Below are positions 8,361 through 17,650 of a DNA stretch of 64,000 nucleotides, one piece after another. The DNA is taken from the NCBI GenBank assembly GCA_046331705.1, contig JAXLQJ010000028.1:1-64000 (forward strand), given 5' to 3'. The stretch comes from JADJOY01 sp046331705 [NCBI: bacterium]. Its GTDB lineage: Bacteria > JADJOY01. How positions within the stretch are numbered: position 1 is the stretch's first letter; the number at the start of each line of letters is the position of its first letter. Both the position numbers and the translations under genes were made by a program. Under the pieces are notes generated by a model. It ran no database searches. It saw only the letters and a list, made by a program, of their open reading frames with translations, and was not told the origin of the DNA.

Positions 8361-9485
8361 ATGCCGTTGCCGCAGATCCTCGGCACGCTGCGGGCCCTCG
8401 CCGATCCCCGGCAGGTCGGCTACCTCATCTTCTACGTCACGAACCGCTGCAACTTTTCCTGCGATTTTTGCTTCTATCACGAGGAAATCGCCAAGGGACG
8501 AAAGGACGACGAGCTCGCCGTCGACGAGATCGAGCGGCTGGCGGCGAAGCTCGGCCCGCTCGCCCAGCTCTCGCTCACGGGCGGCGAGCCGTTCATCCGC
8601 CCCGAGCTGATCGAGATCGCCACGGCGTTCTTGACGCACACCCACGCGCGCTGGGTCACGATCCCGACCAACGGCTGGTTCAGCGAGCGCGTCGAGCGAG
8701 CGCTCGACGTCCTGACGGCTCGCTTTCCGACCTCCAACTTTCGAGTGGTGCTGTCGGTGGACGGTATCGAGAGCCAGCACGACGTGGAGCGCCAGGCGCC
8801 GGGTTCCTGGCAACGGCTGTGCGAGACCTACGCCGCCGTCGATCGGCTACGGCGGCGCCGCGAGAACCTGGTCCTCGACGCGAACACGGTCTACTCGTCG
8901 CGCACCCAGGCTCACGTCCTCGCGATCCTGCGCGCGCTCGACGAGCGCTTCGCGTTCGACAACCTGTCGCTCACCTACACCCGCGGCCGCCTGCGCGACC
9001 GCGCCCTCGAGCCGACCTTGCACGAGCCCTACCAGCGAGCGCGCCAGCTGATCCTCGAGCGCGCGCGACGCGACGAGGGCCGAGCGCTGTCGAGCGTCTG
9101 GCGCGCCGTCGACGACGTCTCGCACGAGCTCTTGGCACGCGTGGTCTTCGAGGATCGATTCGCGGTCCCGTGCGTCGCCGGTCGCAAGCTGGTCGTCGTC
9201 GGCGAGACCGGCGACGTGTTCCCGTGCGAGGTCCTCGGGACCCGCGTCGGCAACGTCCGCGACGTCGACTACGACTTGCACCGGCTCCTCGCTGCTCCGC
9301 TGAACGAGCGGCTGGTTCGCTGGATCCGCGACAGCCGCTGCAAGTGCTCGTTCGAATGCGCCCACGCGGCCAACACCGTGTGGAACCGGTCCGCGTACCC
9401 AGCCATCGGCCGAGCGTGGCTGCGCAACGCGCTTCGGCGTACCACCCACGAGGCACTCGGTCCGGCCCAGGCTCCCGGCACCTGA
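8361..9485 (+). CDS. radical SAM protein with SPASM domain (second in block)
   Basis: 374-residue radical SAM enzyme. The cluster motif is C30-NFS-C34-DF-C37, with LTGGEPF as the SAM-binding GGE motif and a core ending near residue 230. The C-terminal region holds several Cys: one in VPCVAGRKLVVVGE, one in DVFPCEV, and a CKCSFEC cluster close to the end, the usual arrangement of a SPASM domain binding auxiliary [4Fe-4S] clusters. Such enzymes commonly modify peptides or proteins, but some act on small molecules. It follows the glycosyltransferase by 4 bp and precedes another SPASM enzyme by 125 bp. No obvious small precursor peptide gene lies next to it, so a RiPP role is not supported by this window. 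Confidence 0.85.
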   Translation: MPLPQILGTLRALADPRQVGYLIFYVTNRCNFSCDFCFYHEEIAKGRKDDELAVDEIERLAAKLGPLAQLSLTGGEPFIRPELIEIATAFLTHTHARWVTIPTNGWFSERVERALDVLTARFPTSNFRVVLSVDGIESQHDVERQAPGSWQRLCETYAAVDRLRRRRENLVLDANTVYSSRTQAHVLAILRALDERFAFDNLSLTYTRGRLRDRALEPTLHEPYQRARQLILERARRDEGRALSSVWRAVDDVSHELLARVVFEDRFAVPCVAGRKLVVVGETGDVFPCEVLGTRVGNVRDVDYDLHRLLAAPLNERLVRWIRDSRCKCSFECAHAANTVWNRSAYPAIGRAWLRNALRRTTHEALGPAQAPGT

Positions 9486-9610
9486 GACGTCATGTCGCCG
9501 CTCGCACGAACCTCGCCCTGGACTCGCTCGACGCGACGGCGCCGCAGCCAGCGCGCGCCCGTTTCCCGAGCTCCCCGACCGAGGCGACTCGACTCGTCGC
9601 GACCAATCCG

Positions 9611-10597
9611 ATGAAGCTCAAGGAGCTCGAGAACCTGCCGAACCACCCGCTCGTGGGGCGCGCGCTCGGCGCGATCCGCTGGCTGGACGGCTATTCCCCG
9701 ATCCCACCGCGCTTCGTGGAGCTGGCGCTCACGTACCGGTGCAATCTCTCGTGCTCGTTCTGCTACCAGGACCAGTCGCGGCGCACCGACCTTCCGGATC
9801 TGAGCTTCGACGCCATCCAGCAGATCGAGCGCAACCTCTCCGAGTCGTTCCGCTGGAAGCCGGTGATCTATCTCTTCGGCGGCGAGGCCACCATCCACCC
9901 GGATTTCGCCCGCACCTACCAGCTCTTCACCGATCGTGGCTATCGGCTGATGATGACCACGAACGGTGCGCAGCTGCGGAAATTCGCCGACCAGCTCGGC
10001 CCCAGCAAGAGTCTCCAGCGGCTCGTGCTCTCGGTGAACACGCTCGAGTTCGAGCGCTTCCGCGCCATCCTCGATGCGCTCCACGAGCGCTGCCCGCGTT
10101 ACGAGGTCTCGCTCAGCTGCCCCGTCGACCTTCCCTGGGGCGCGGGTCTGACGCTCGACGACGTGGCACGAGAGCTCGAAGGAAGTCGCGCCAGCTCGCT
10201 CGCGTTCCAGCATTCGCAGACGGTGTTCTTGCACGATCGCGACTACGATCTCGACGAGTTGGAGCGGCAGATCGACGCCGTGCGCGCCGCGCGCTACCGC
10301 ATCCCCATCCTCTTCTTTCCGGCGATACGTCGCGGCGACCTGCGGCGGTACTATTCGAGCCCGGCCTTTCCGGGAGTCGACAAGAAATGCGTGCTGCCCT
10401 GGTTCGATCTGTTCATCCGCCCCAACGGCGACGTCACTCCGTGCGACGAGGTGGATCGGGTCGTGGGCAACGTCTTTCGCGATCGCATACGAACGATCTG
10501 GAACGGTCCCTCGTTGCGCGATTTCCGGCGCCGCATCCATCGCGACGGCAACTCCGAACGATTCTGCGGCCGCTGCTGCCACCGGCAGTACTATTGA
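9611..10597 (+). CDS. radical SAM protein with SPASM domain (third in block)
   Basis: 328 residues from the ATG at 9611. The frame is open further upstream, but upstream codons contain no conserved sequence and the MKLKELENLPNHP start is natural. Cluster motif C44-NLS-C48-SF-C51, then FGGEATIHPDF as the GGE motif. The C-terminus carries KKCVLPW, GDVTPCDEV and a terminal FCGRCC segment, which is a SPASM signature. It is related to but clearly diverged from the preceding gene. The FFPAIRRGDLRRYY insert is unlike common anaerobic sulfatase maturases. Substrate unknown. Two asparagine synthases follow, so the enzyme may act in the same pathway. Confidence 0.82.
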   Translation: MKLKELENLPNHPLVGRALGAIRWLDGYSPIPPRFVELALTYRCNLSCSFCYQDQSRRTDLPDLSFDAIQQIERNLSESFRWKPVIYLFGGEATIHPDFARTYQLFTDRGYRLMMTTNGAQLRKFADQLGPSKSLQRLVLSVNTLEFERFRAILDALHERCPRYEVSLSCPVDLPWGAGLTLDDVARELEGSRASSLAFQHSQTVFLHDRDYDLDELERQIDAVRAARYRIPILFFPAIRRGDLRRYYSSPAFPGVDKKCVLPWFDLFIRPNGDVTPCDEVDRVVGNVFRDRIRTIWNGPSLRDFRRRIHRDGNSERFCGRCCHRQYY

Positions 10598-10723
10598 ACG
10601 CCGCGGCGCGGTTCGTGGGCGCTGGCGGCGGCTGCAACGAGCGCTGGGCGCGCCGACCAGGGCACGCAGCCCCCGCGACGTCGCCTCGCGATCCACGCGT
10701 GTGACCGGCTCCACCTCCAGCGC

Positions 10724-12604
10724 ATGTGCGGAATCGCCGGCTACGTGACGCGCGAGCCGCGACCGGAGGTCGTCGCGCGCATGCTCGCCGCGGTCGCGCA
10801 CCGCGGCCCGGACGGCGAGGGCGAGTGGACGTCGCGGCACGGTCCCTGGCACGTGGCGCTCGGCAATCGGCGGCTCGCGGTGCTCGGCGGCTCGGCAGGC
10901 GCTCAACCCATGGCGAGCGACGACGGCGTGGTCCACGTCACGTTCAACGGCGAGATCGTGAACTGGCGCGACCTCGCGGCGCGCCTCGGCGACGAGCGTG
11001 GCCCATCTCCCACCGCGACCGACACGGAGGTCTTGGTCCGGCAGCTCGCTCTGCACGGCGCCGCCGGAATCGCCGAGCTCGACGGGATGTTCGCGTTCGC
11101 CGCCTGGGACACGCGATCGCGGCGGCTGCTGCTCGCACGCGATCGGGCCGGCATCAAGCCGCTCTACTACGCGCCGCTCGCGGACGGCGGCGTCGCGTTC
11201 GCGTCGGAGCTGAGCGCGTTGCTCCGTCATCCCGGCATCGGGCGCCGGCTCGATCACGACGCCCTCGCCGACTACTTCTTCGCCGACTACGCCGCGCCGC
11301 CGCGAAGCCTGGTGGACGGGGTGCGGAAGCTCGCGCCGGGATGCTTCGTGGCGTGGGACGACGGCCGACTCTCCGAGGAGCGCGCCTTCTGGCGGCCGCC
11401 GCCAGCGCAATCCTGGCGCGAGGACGCGTCGAGCGACGCGCTCGCGAGCGAGCTCTGGGAGCGGCTCGTCGGCGCCGTCGCCCGCTACCAGTCGGCTGAC
11501 GTACCGATCGGCTTCTTCGTGAGCGGCGGCATCGACTCGGCGCTCGTCGCGCGGGCTGCACGGGTTCCTCCCGGCGAGCGGTTACGCACGTTCTCGCTCG
11601 CCTTCAGCGATCCCTCCTACGACGAGAGCGGCTACTCGCGGATGATGGCGGAGGCGTTGCGCAGCGATCACACCGAGGTCCGGCTCGAGCCCGAGGCGCT
11701 GCTCGAGAGCGTGCCTCGGATCGCCGACTCGCTGGACGAGCCGCTCGCCGACCCGTCCTACATCGCCACGTACTTGCTCTGCGAAGCGGCGGCGCGCTCG
11801 GTGAAGGTCGCGCTCGGCGGCGACGGCGGCGACGAGCTCTGGGGTGGCTATCAGAGCTATCTGGCGCACCGCCTCGCTCGCCCCTGGCGCGCCGTCCCGC
11901 GCGCCCTGCGCGGGCTGGCGGCAAGGTGGGTCGATCGCCTGCCGGTCGGCTCCGGCTATCAGCAGCTCGACTTCAAGCTGCGCCGATTCGTGCTGCGCTG
12001 GGACGACGACGCGCGGCGCCGCCACCTGCGGTGGATGGGGAACGTCGACCTGCCCGAGCTCCGGCGACTGCTACCGCGGCTCGATCGCGAGCCGCCGGTG
12101 CTCGCCACCGAGATCCCGCTCGATCCCCGTGACCCGCTGCAGGACTGCCTGAGCCTCGACCTCGCGACGTATCTGCCCAACGCGGTGCTCACCAAGGTCG
12201 ATCGCGCGTCCATGGCGCACGGCCTCGAGGTGCGGCCGCCCTACTTGGCGAACGACCTCGTGGATTGGGCGCGGCGCCTGCCCACCCGCTACAAGGTCCG
12301 TGGGCTCGAGACCAAATGGCTGCTCAAGCGCGCGGCCCGCGGGCGGATCCCACGACCGATCATCGAACGCAGCAAGCACGGCTTCGGTGCTCCCATCGCG
12401 GCACTCGCTCGCGGACCGTTCGCCGCGAGCCTCCAGTCGATCCTCGCGGATTCCCCGCTGTGGGTGGGAGAGCGAATCGCGCGGCCCGTGGTTCGGGAGT
12501 GGCTCGACTCCCACCGCGCGGGGCGTGCCGACCACGGCCATGCGCTCTGGTCGATCTTCGTCCTCGATCGCTGGCTGCGCCGCCACGACGTCACCCTCGC
12601 TTGA
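10724..12604 (+). CDS. asnB: asparagine synthase (glutamine-hydrolysing), copy 1
   Basis: 626-residue class-II glutamine amidotransferase fused to an asparagine-synthase ATP-pyrophosphatase domain. Cys2 of MCGIAGYV is the glutaminase nucleophile; RLAV, FNGEIVN and the D-rich ASEL segment follow. The synthase half has the PP-loop SGGIDS at 267-272 and GGDGGDELWGGY near residue 370, then LPNAVLTKVDRASMAHGLEVRPP. All expected catalytic elements are present, so it should be active. Family members either make asparagine or amidate natural products and surface glycans. With a second, different copy directly downstream and radical SAM and GT genes upstream, a pathway-specific amidation is as likely as asparagine supply. 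The ATG is fixed by the need for Cys at position 2. Confidence 0.88.
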   Translation: MCGIAGYVTREPRPEVVARMLAAVAHRGPDGEGEWTSRHGPWHVALGNRRLAVLGGSAGAQPMASDDGVVHVTFNGEIVNWRDLAARLGDERGPSPTATDTEVLVRQLALHGAAGIAELDGMFAFAAWDTRSRRLLLARDRAGIKPLYYAPLADGGVAFASELSALLRHPGIGRRLDHDALADYFFADYAAPPRSLVDGVRKLAPGCFVAWDDGRLSEERAFWRPPPAQSWREDASSDALASELWERLVGAVARYQSADVPIGFFVSGGIDSALVARAARVPPGERLRTFSLAFSDPSYDESGYSRMMAEALRSDHTEVRLEPEALLESVPRIADSLDEPLADPSYIATYLLCEAAARSVKVALGGDGGDELWGGYQSYLAHRLARPWRAVPRALRGLAARWVDRLPVGSGYQQLDFKLRRFVLRWDDDARRRHLRWMGNVDLPELRRLLPRLDREPPVLATEIPLDPRDPLQDCLSLDLATYLPNAVLTKVDRASMAHGLEVRPPYLANDLVDWARRLPTRYKVRGLETKWLLKRAARGRIPRPIIERSKHGFGAPIAALARGPFAASLQSILADSPLWVGERIARPVVREWLDSHRAGRADHGHALWSIFVLDRWLRRHDVTLA

Positions 12605-12744
12605 GCGCGGCCGAGCTGCGCGCGGCGCCACCCTCACGAACCCGACACCCCGCCCCGACACGCTGGCCCCGGGGGACGAGCGTTGTATCTTCCGGCACCC
12701 AGCCGCGGGCGACGCCCCCTCGACCGCGCCGGCGAGCCTTCGAC

Positions 12745-14664
12745 ATGTGTGGAATCGCGGGAGCGATCTCGCTGGGACGGCCGATCGACGAGGCCGATCG
12801 CGTCACCGCCGCGGCGATGACGCACGTGTTGCGTCATCGAGGCCCGGATCGCACCGGCTTCTTCGCGGACGCGTCGTGCGTGCTGGGAAATACCCGTCTC
12901 AAGATCCTGGATCTCTCCGACGCGGCGAATCTGCCGATGTCGAGCCCGGACGGCCGCGTGCACGTCGTCTACAACGGCGAGGTCACCAACTTCCGCGAGC
13001 TGCGCGCGCGCCTTCGCCTCGACGAGCGCCACGCGTTCCGCACCACCTCCGACACCGAGGTGGTGCTGGCGCTCTACCTCGCGCTGGGCATCGACTTCCT
13101 GCGCGAGCTGACCGGCATGTTCGCGCTCTGCATCTACGACCAGCGCGCGCAGAAGGTCTACGTCGTCCGCGACTTCTTCGGCATCCGTCCGCTCTTCGTG
13201 ATGGCGACGGCGGAGCGGCTCTACTTCGCGTCCGAGATCAAGTCGTTCCTGGAGATCCCCGGCTTCTCGGGACGCATCGACGAGGAAGCGTTCTTCCACT
13301 TCTTCGGGCTCGCCTACATCCCCGGCGCGCGCACGCCGTTCGCGGACGTGCGCGAGATCGACGGCGGGCACCTGGTCGAGGTGGATCTGGTCGAGCGACG
13401 GTTCGCCGACCGCGAGTACTACGCGCTCCGTTACGCCCCCGACGCGAGCCTGACCGAGGCAGAGCTGGCGCCCAGGCTGTTCGCCGCCATGCGCGACAGC
13501 GTCGCGCGAAATCTCGTCTCCGACGCGCCGCTGGGGCTCACGCTTTCCGGTGGGTTCGACACCAGCTCGATCCTGGCGATCACCCGCGAGCTGGTGGGCG
13601 ACCGCGACATCCACACCTACTCCATCGCGATGGCCGACGAGAGCTTCGACGAATCGGCCTATCAGCGGATCATGGTGGACGCCACGCGGTCGATCCACCA
13701 CGAGATCCGCTTCGGACCCGAGCTGGTCCTCGAGCACCTGATCGAGCACATGGCGTTCCTGGACGAGCCGACGGGCGACGGCGCCGCCATCCCTTCGTAC
13801 GTGCTCGCCAAGGAGGCGCGCAAGACCGTCGCGGTGCTGCTCTCCGGCGAAGGCGGCGACGAAGTGTTCAACGCGTACGAGACCCACGGCGCGTTCAAGG
13901 TCCGGCAGCTCTATCGGCGCTGGGTGCCCGAGACGGTGCGCCTCGCCGCGCGCGCCGCCGCGCGGCAGCTGCCGTGCTCCTACCGCAAGCTCAGCTTCGA
14001 CTTCCTCGCCAAACGCTTCACCGAAGGGGCCGAGCACGGCACACCCGAGGCCCACTACTTCTGGCGCCACGCGCTCTCTCCCGACGAGCAGCGCGCGCTC
14101 ATGCCCGCGTGCACCCACACGCCACCGACAGCGACGCTCTTTCGCGAGCTCTTCGATCGGCACCCGTTTCCCGACGAGCTCAACCGGATCTCGCTGATCG
14201 ATCTCAAGTACTACTTCATCGGCGATCTGATGGTGAAGAACGACCGCACCTTCATGGCCCATTCGGTGGAGGCGCGTTTCCCGTGGATGGACCGGCTGCT
14301 GTTCGAGCTGATGAGCAGCGTGCCTCCCGACCTGCGCATTCACGGGCTCGAGCGGCGCTACATCCAGAAGCAGGCGATGAAGGACCACGTACCGGAGGCC
14401 ATCTACCGGCGCTCGAACATGGGCCTCGAGATGCCGCATTCGGCCTGGTTCCTGCGCGAGCTGCGGCCGCTCGGCGAGCGCTACTTCGCCCGTGACGCCG
14501 TGGCGCGCGTGCCGTTCCTCGATCCCGACACCGTGCGAGCGCTGTGGGACGATCACCTGGCGCGCCGCAAGGACCACGGGCGCTCGCTCTGGTGCATCCT
14601 GAACGCGATCGTGTGGTTCGACCTCTTCGTCCACACCCGCGACTACAAGAGGTATCTCCGCTGA
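12745..14664 (+). CDS. asparagine synthase-like amidotransferase, copy 2
   Basis: 639 residues, same two-domain layout as the upstream copy but clearly diverged, so not a recent duplication. Cys2 (MCGIAGAIS) is intact, followed by LRHRGPD and the YNGEVTNFRELR segment. The PP-loop reads LSGGFDTSS (267-275) instead of SGG(I/V)DSS: the Asp is kept, but a Thr replaces the usual Ser. GEGGDEVFNAYETHG replaces the GGDGGDELWGGY of copy 1, and FMAHSVEARFPWMDR closes the site. These shifts resemble amidotransferases of polysaccharide and secondary-metabolite loci more than housekeeping AsnB; that is inference. The start is fixed by the Cys2 requirement. About 140 bp of non-coding sequence separates it from copy 1. 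Confidence 0.82.
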   Translation: MCGIAGAISLGRPIDEADRVTAAAMTHVLRHRGPDRTGFFADASCVLGNTRLKILDLSDAANLPMSSPDGRVHVVYNGEVTNFRELRARLRLDERHAFRTTSDTEVVLALYLALGIDFLRELTGMFALCIYDQRAQKVYVVRDFFGIRPLFVMATAERLYFASEIKSFLEIPGFSGRIDEEAFFHFFGLAYIPGARTPFADVREIDGGHLVEVDLVERRFADREYYALRYAPDASLTEAELAPRLFAAMRDSVARNLVSDAPLGLTLSGGFDTSSILAITRELVGDRDIHTYSIAMADESFDESAYQRIMVDATRSIHHEIRFGPELVLEHLIEHMAFLDEPTGDGAAIPSYVLAKEARKTVAVLLSGEGGDEVFNAYETHGAFKVRQLYRRWVPETVRLAARAAARQLPCSYRKLSFDFLAKRFTEGAEHGTPEAHYFWRHALSPDEQRALMPACTHTPPTATLFRELFDRHPFPDELNRISLIDLKYYFIGDLMVKNDRTFMAHSVEARFPWMDRLLFELMSSVPPDLRIHGLERRYIQKQAMKDHVPEAIYRRSNMGLEMPHSAWFLRELRPLGERYFARDAVARVPFLDPDTVRALWDDHLARRKDHGRSLWCILNAIVWFDLFVHTRDYKRYLR

Positions 14665-14683
14665 GCGCGGATGCAATGGCCGC

Positions 14684-16306
14684 GTGGAGCCCGACCGCAC
14701 CGAGGGGCGCGCCCACGACGCGCTCGCGGCGAGGCCGGCGGGCGAGCCGAGGACGGTGAGCGACGCGGGCGCACCTGCGCGCGGCTCGAGCCTCGCGCTC
14801 GAGCTGCTCGGGCTCGTGCTGCTCGCGGTGATGCTGGTCGCGCCGAGCGCCATACCGATCCCGCTGCTCGCCGTCGTCGGCCACGTGGTCGGCTACCCGC
14901 TCGCGGCGCTGGTGGCCGCGAAGCTCCAGAAGCGGCCGCCCGTCGCGATCCGCGGGATCGGCGTTCCCGAGTGCGTGGTGGCGCTGCTGCTGCTAAACGC
15001 GTTCCTGTGCTGGATCCCGGCCGCCCTCGTCCTCGCCGCCTTCTTGCTCGCCGGCTGGGCGTCGATCCGGCGCGGCTCGTTGCGCCGCTTCGTCCTCGTG
15101 GTGGTGGCGGCGGCCGGGGCGACGCTCGCGAGCGGCCTGCCGGCGGGCGCGCCGCTCTGGTGGTTCCACTTCGGCCTCGCGCTGGTATCCGTGAGCGCGT
15201 GCTTCGGTCCCTATTTCGCGCTGGCGCCCGCGGTGGCGGCGCATCGCGCTCGGCCGACGCGCGCGCTCATGCTCGGAGCCTTCATCCTGCTCGGCCCGAC
15301 CATCCGCTTCTACGGTCAAGGCGCTTCCACTCCCTGGCTCACGCCGCTGGTCGCGCGGCAGCCCGGCTTCGCGCTCCTCGTCGCACCCAGCCTGCGCACC
15401 CTCGGAACGCGTGGCGTGGCGCCGATCCCGGGGGGCCTGCTGATCCAGGAGAACGGCGCGCACTTGCGCGTGCTGCGCGATGGGGTGCTGCGCGAGTGCT
15501 TCGGAAGACACGCCCACTTCGGGCGCGTGGACCAGCCCGTCTGCGATCCCGAGGATCGATTCACCTGCTACGTACCCATGGACGACGGTGGGCTCCTGAC
15601 GGTGAACACCCTCGACTGTCGGGTGACGCGACTGCCGATCACGTCCCTCGCCTACGATCTGCTGGAGGCCGATCCGTCGCACCGGCACTTCGCGCTGGTG
15701 AACGGCCGCGACCACGTGGTGACGCTCCTCGAGCGACTCGCTCCCGGGCGCTTCCGACACGTCGCGGATCTCGCGATGGAGACGCTCATCGGCAAGAAGC
15801 TGCCGTCGTCGCGATCCATCACCCTGACCGAGGACGCGATGCTCTACGCGGCCCCCACCGCCAACCGGCAGATCGAGGTCTGGTCGTACGATTTCGGCGA
15901 CGGCGAGCTCGAGCGGATTCTCGCGACGCGGCCGGGGACGACCGCCATCGGCGGGTCGTGGCACGGGCTCGCCGTGCCCGGCGAGCGGATCATCCACACC
16001 AACGTCCTCGGCTTGGTCCAGGTCTACGACTGGAACGGCGAGCTGTCTCGCCAAGTGCGGCTCGCGCCGCTGCTGCGGCAGGTCGTCTACGACCCCGAGC
16101 GCCGCCTCGCGTACGTGCTCGACGACTTCGGCTTCCTGTGGGTCGTCGATCCACGCTCGGGGACGCGACGACAGCCCTTCTTCGTGGGCCTCAAGCCCAA
16201 GAACATGACCTTCGAGGACGGCGTGCTCTACCTCGGCAGCAGCGCCGGCATCTTCGCGATTCGGCTCGACGAGGCCCTCGCGGGACGCGACCCGGCAACA
16301 CCCTGA
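14684..16306 (+). CDS. membrane-anchored beta-propeller protein (paralogue 3)
   Basis: 540 residues from a GTG at 14684; an in-frame GTG at 14756 would remove a low-complexity 24-residue leader and is also possible. About six membrane helices lie between residues 38 and 210, then a propeller-like soluble part from about 235 to the end. Recognisable strands include RFTCYVPMDDGGLLTVN, RLAYVLDDFGFLWVVDP and the closing GSSAGIFAIRL. This member lacks a Cys both after the last helix and in the closing blade, unlike paralogues 1 and 2. The KNMTFEDGVLYLG segment corresponds to the R-x-MKVLRDGRLL segment of those proteins. It sits 19 bp after the asparagine synthase, so it may be the last gene of that transcript. 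No enzymatic motif seen. Confidence 0.65.
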   Translation: MEPDRTEGRAHDALAARPAGEPRTVSDAGAPARGSSLALELLGLVLLAVMLVAPSAIPIPLLAVVGHVVGYPLAALVAAKLQKRPPVAIRGIGVPECVVALLLLNAFLCWIPAALVLAAFLLAGWASIRRGSLRRFVLVVVAAAGATLASGLPAGAPLWWFHFGLALVSVSACFGPYFALAPAVAAHRARPTRALMLGAFILLGPTIRFYGQGASTPWLTPLVARQPGFALLVAPSLRTLGTRGVAPIPGGLLIQENGAHLRVLRDGVLRECFGRHAHFGRVDQPVCDPEDRFTCYVPMDDGGLLTVNTLDCRVTRLPITSLAYDLLEADPSHRHFALVNGRDHVVTLLERLAPGRFRHVADLAMETLIGKKLPSSRSITLTEDAMLYAAPTANRQIEVWSYDFGDGELERILATRPGTTAIGGSWHGLAVPGERIIHTNVLGLVQVYDWNGELSRQVRLAPLLRQVVYDPERRLAYVLDDFGFLWVVDPRSGTRRQPFFVGLKPKNMTFEDGVLYLGSSAGIFAIRLDEALAGRDPATP

Positions 16307-16341
16307 GCGCGCCGCGCGCGCTCCGCTGACCCCGCGCGCGC

Positions 16342-16382
16342 AGGCGGCCGCCGCGCCAGCCGCTCGTGCCCTCGGCCCGCCT
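16342..16382 (+). terminator. possible terminator between convergent genes
   Basis: Inverted repeat AGGCGGCCG (16342-16350) against CGGCCCGCCT (16373-16382), a 9-bp stem with one bulged base and a 22-base loop, followed by AGCCCTTTCC. It lies after the stop of the + strand propeller gene and before the - strand hydrolase stop. The T-run is weak. Confidence 0.3.
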
Positions 16383-16396
16383 AGCCCTTTCCGCGC

Positions 16397-17650
16397 TCAG
16401 CGGGCCGGCGGCGCGCCCGACAGGATCTGGTCCGCGAGCATCCGGGCGACGATCGCGTGGCCGAGCGCGTTGGGATGGCCGAGATCGGCGACGAAGTAGA
16501 GCGCGGGCAAGAGCCGCGACCCGATCTCGCCCTCGGCATCGACCACCTCGACGCCACGCTCCCGCCCGATCGCGAGCGACAGCTCTCGCATGTCGCGGAT
16601 CCAGCGGATTCCCCACGGCCGTCCCGACGGAGGCGTCACGATGAGCGGGCGGATGCCGTGCTCCCGCGACTTCGCCAGGATGTCCTCGACGTGCGCCCGG
16701 TAGCGCGGGCGCAACAGCTCGGGCTCGTAGGCTCCTTGCGCCCACTCGTCGTTGTCCCCCATGTAGATGGAGACGATCGCGGGCCGGTAGGCGAGCGCAT
16801 GCTCGAACTGCTCGGCGAGATGCGAGGTCGCCGCGCCGCTGAACGCGCAGTTCACGACGCGGAACGGCCGCTCCGGCCGGGTGGCGTTGAGCCGTTCCTC
16901 GAGCAGCGCTCCGTAGCTCATCGTGCCGGGCAGCAAGATCGCCTCGGTGGACGAGTCGCCGAGCAACGCGACGGTCACCGTGCCTTCGTCGACCGTCTTG
17001 GGCGGATTGCTGGATCGGGTCGCATCGAGGCATTCCGCCGGCATGGGATGGAACGTGGTGGGGACCGCCAGGAACGCCGCGACACCCGCCACGGCGACGC
17101 CGGTCCGAATCCAGCCGTGGCGCTCGCGCCGCACCAGCGCCTGGAAGACCCGGCGCCGTGAAGCGAGCAGCGCCACCAGCACCAGGAAGAGGAAGTTGCT
17201 GGTGAGCATCCACGAGCCCACGTAAGCGGCGGCGACCCATGCGACCGGCGCCCAGCGGGGCTCGCCACCGCCTTCGTGGCGCGCCCGGTAGCCGCGCGCC
17301 CAGCGGATCGCGAGCCCTGCGGCGAGCGTGAACGGCAAGGCGCCCACGTGGCCGTCGACACCCGGAACCAGCGCGCACACGAGCGCGAGGACCACGACAC
17401 CAGCGAACGGCCGCAAGCGTGGATCGCGCAGGATCGCCCGCGACCGCAACGCCGCGAGCGGCGGCGCGAGCGCCGCCAGCGCGATCGCGAGCGCGGTGAA
17501 GAGCAGTCCGCTCGCCGAGAGCGTGACCGCGAACATGAAGACGCCGATCGCGAGCGTCTCGACGATGCACAGGAAGAGATACTCGAGCAGCGCCGGGACG
17601 CCGCGCAGCGCCCGGCCGAGGCGCGTCGCGCCGGTCGTGGGCTCAGCCAC
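16397..17650 (-). CDS. SGNH/GDSL hydrolase with N-terminal membrane domain
   Basis: 417 residues. The first 200 hold about six hydrophobic segments; the C-terminal half is an SGNH-hydrolase fold. Block I is GDSS (231-234) with Ser233 as nucleophile, NCAFSGAATS gives the block II Gly, GDND (298-301) is block III with the oxyanion Asn, and D389-LG-H392 is the catalytic Asp/His pair of block V. Such membrane SGNH proteins often act as O-acyl hydrolases or acyltransferases on surface glycans and lipids. The PPSGRPWGIRWIRDM segment is unusual. Its start overlaps the end of the upstream membrane protein by 8 bp, so they are translated together. Substrate unknown. Confidence 0.75.
   Translation of the reverse strand: MAEPTTGATRLGRALRGVPALLEYLFLCIVETLAIGVFMFAVTLSASGLLFTALAIALAALAPPLAALRSRAILRDPRLRPFAGVVVLALVCALVPGVDGHVGALPFTLAAGLAIRWARGYRARHEGGGEPRWAPVAWVAAAYVGSWMLTSNFLFLVLVALLASRRRVFQALVRRERHGWIRTGVAVAGVAAFLAVPTTFHPMPAECLDATRSSNPPKTVDEGTVTVALLGDSSTEAILLPGTMSYGALLEERLNATRPERPFRVVNCAFSGAATSHLAEQFEHALAYRPAIVSIYMGDNDEWAQGAYEPELLRPRYRAHVEDILAKSREHGIRPLIVTPPSGRPWGIRWIRDMRELSLAIGRERGVEVVDAEGEIGSRLLPALYFVADLGHPNALGHAIVARMLADQILSGAPPAR

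Noticed and set aside
2333-14664. RiPP maturation cluster
   Set aside because: Three SPASM radical SAM enzymes are suggestive, but I found no short precursor gene with a leader-core pattern, no protease and no recognition-element protein.
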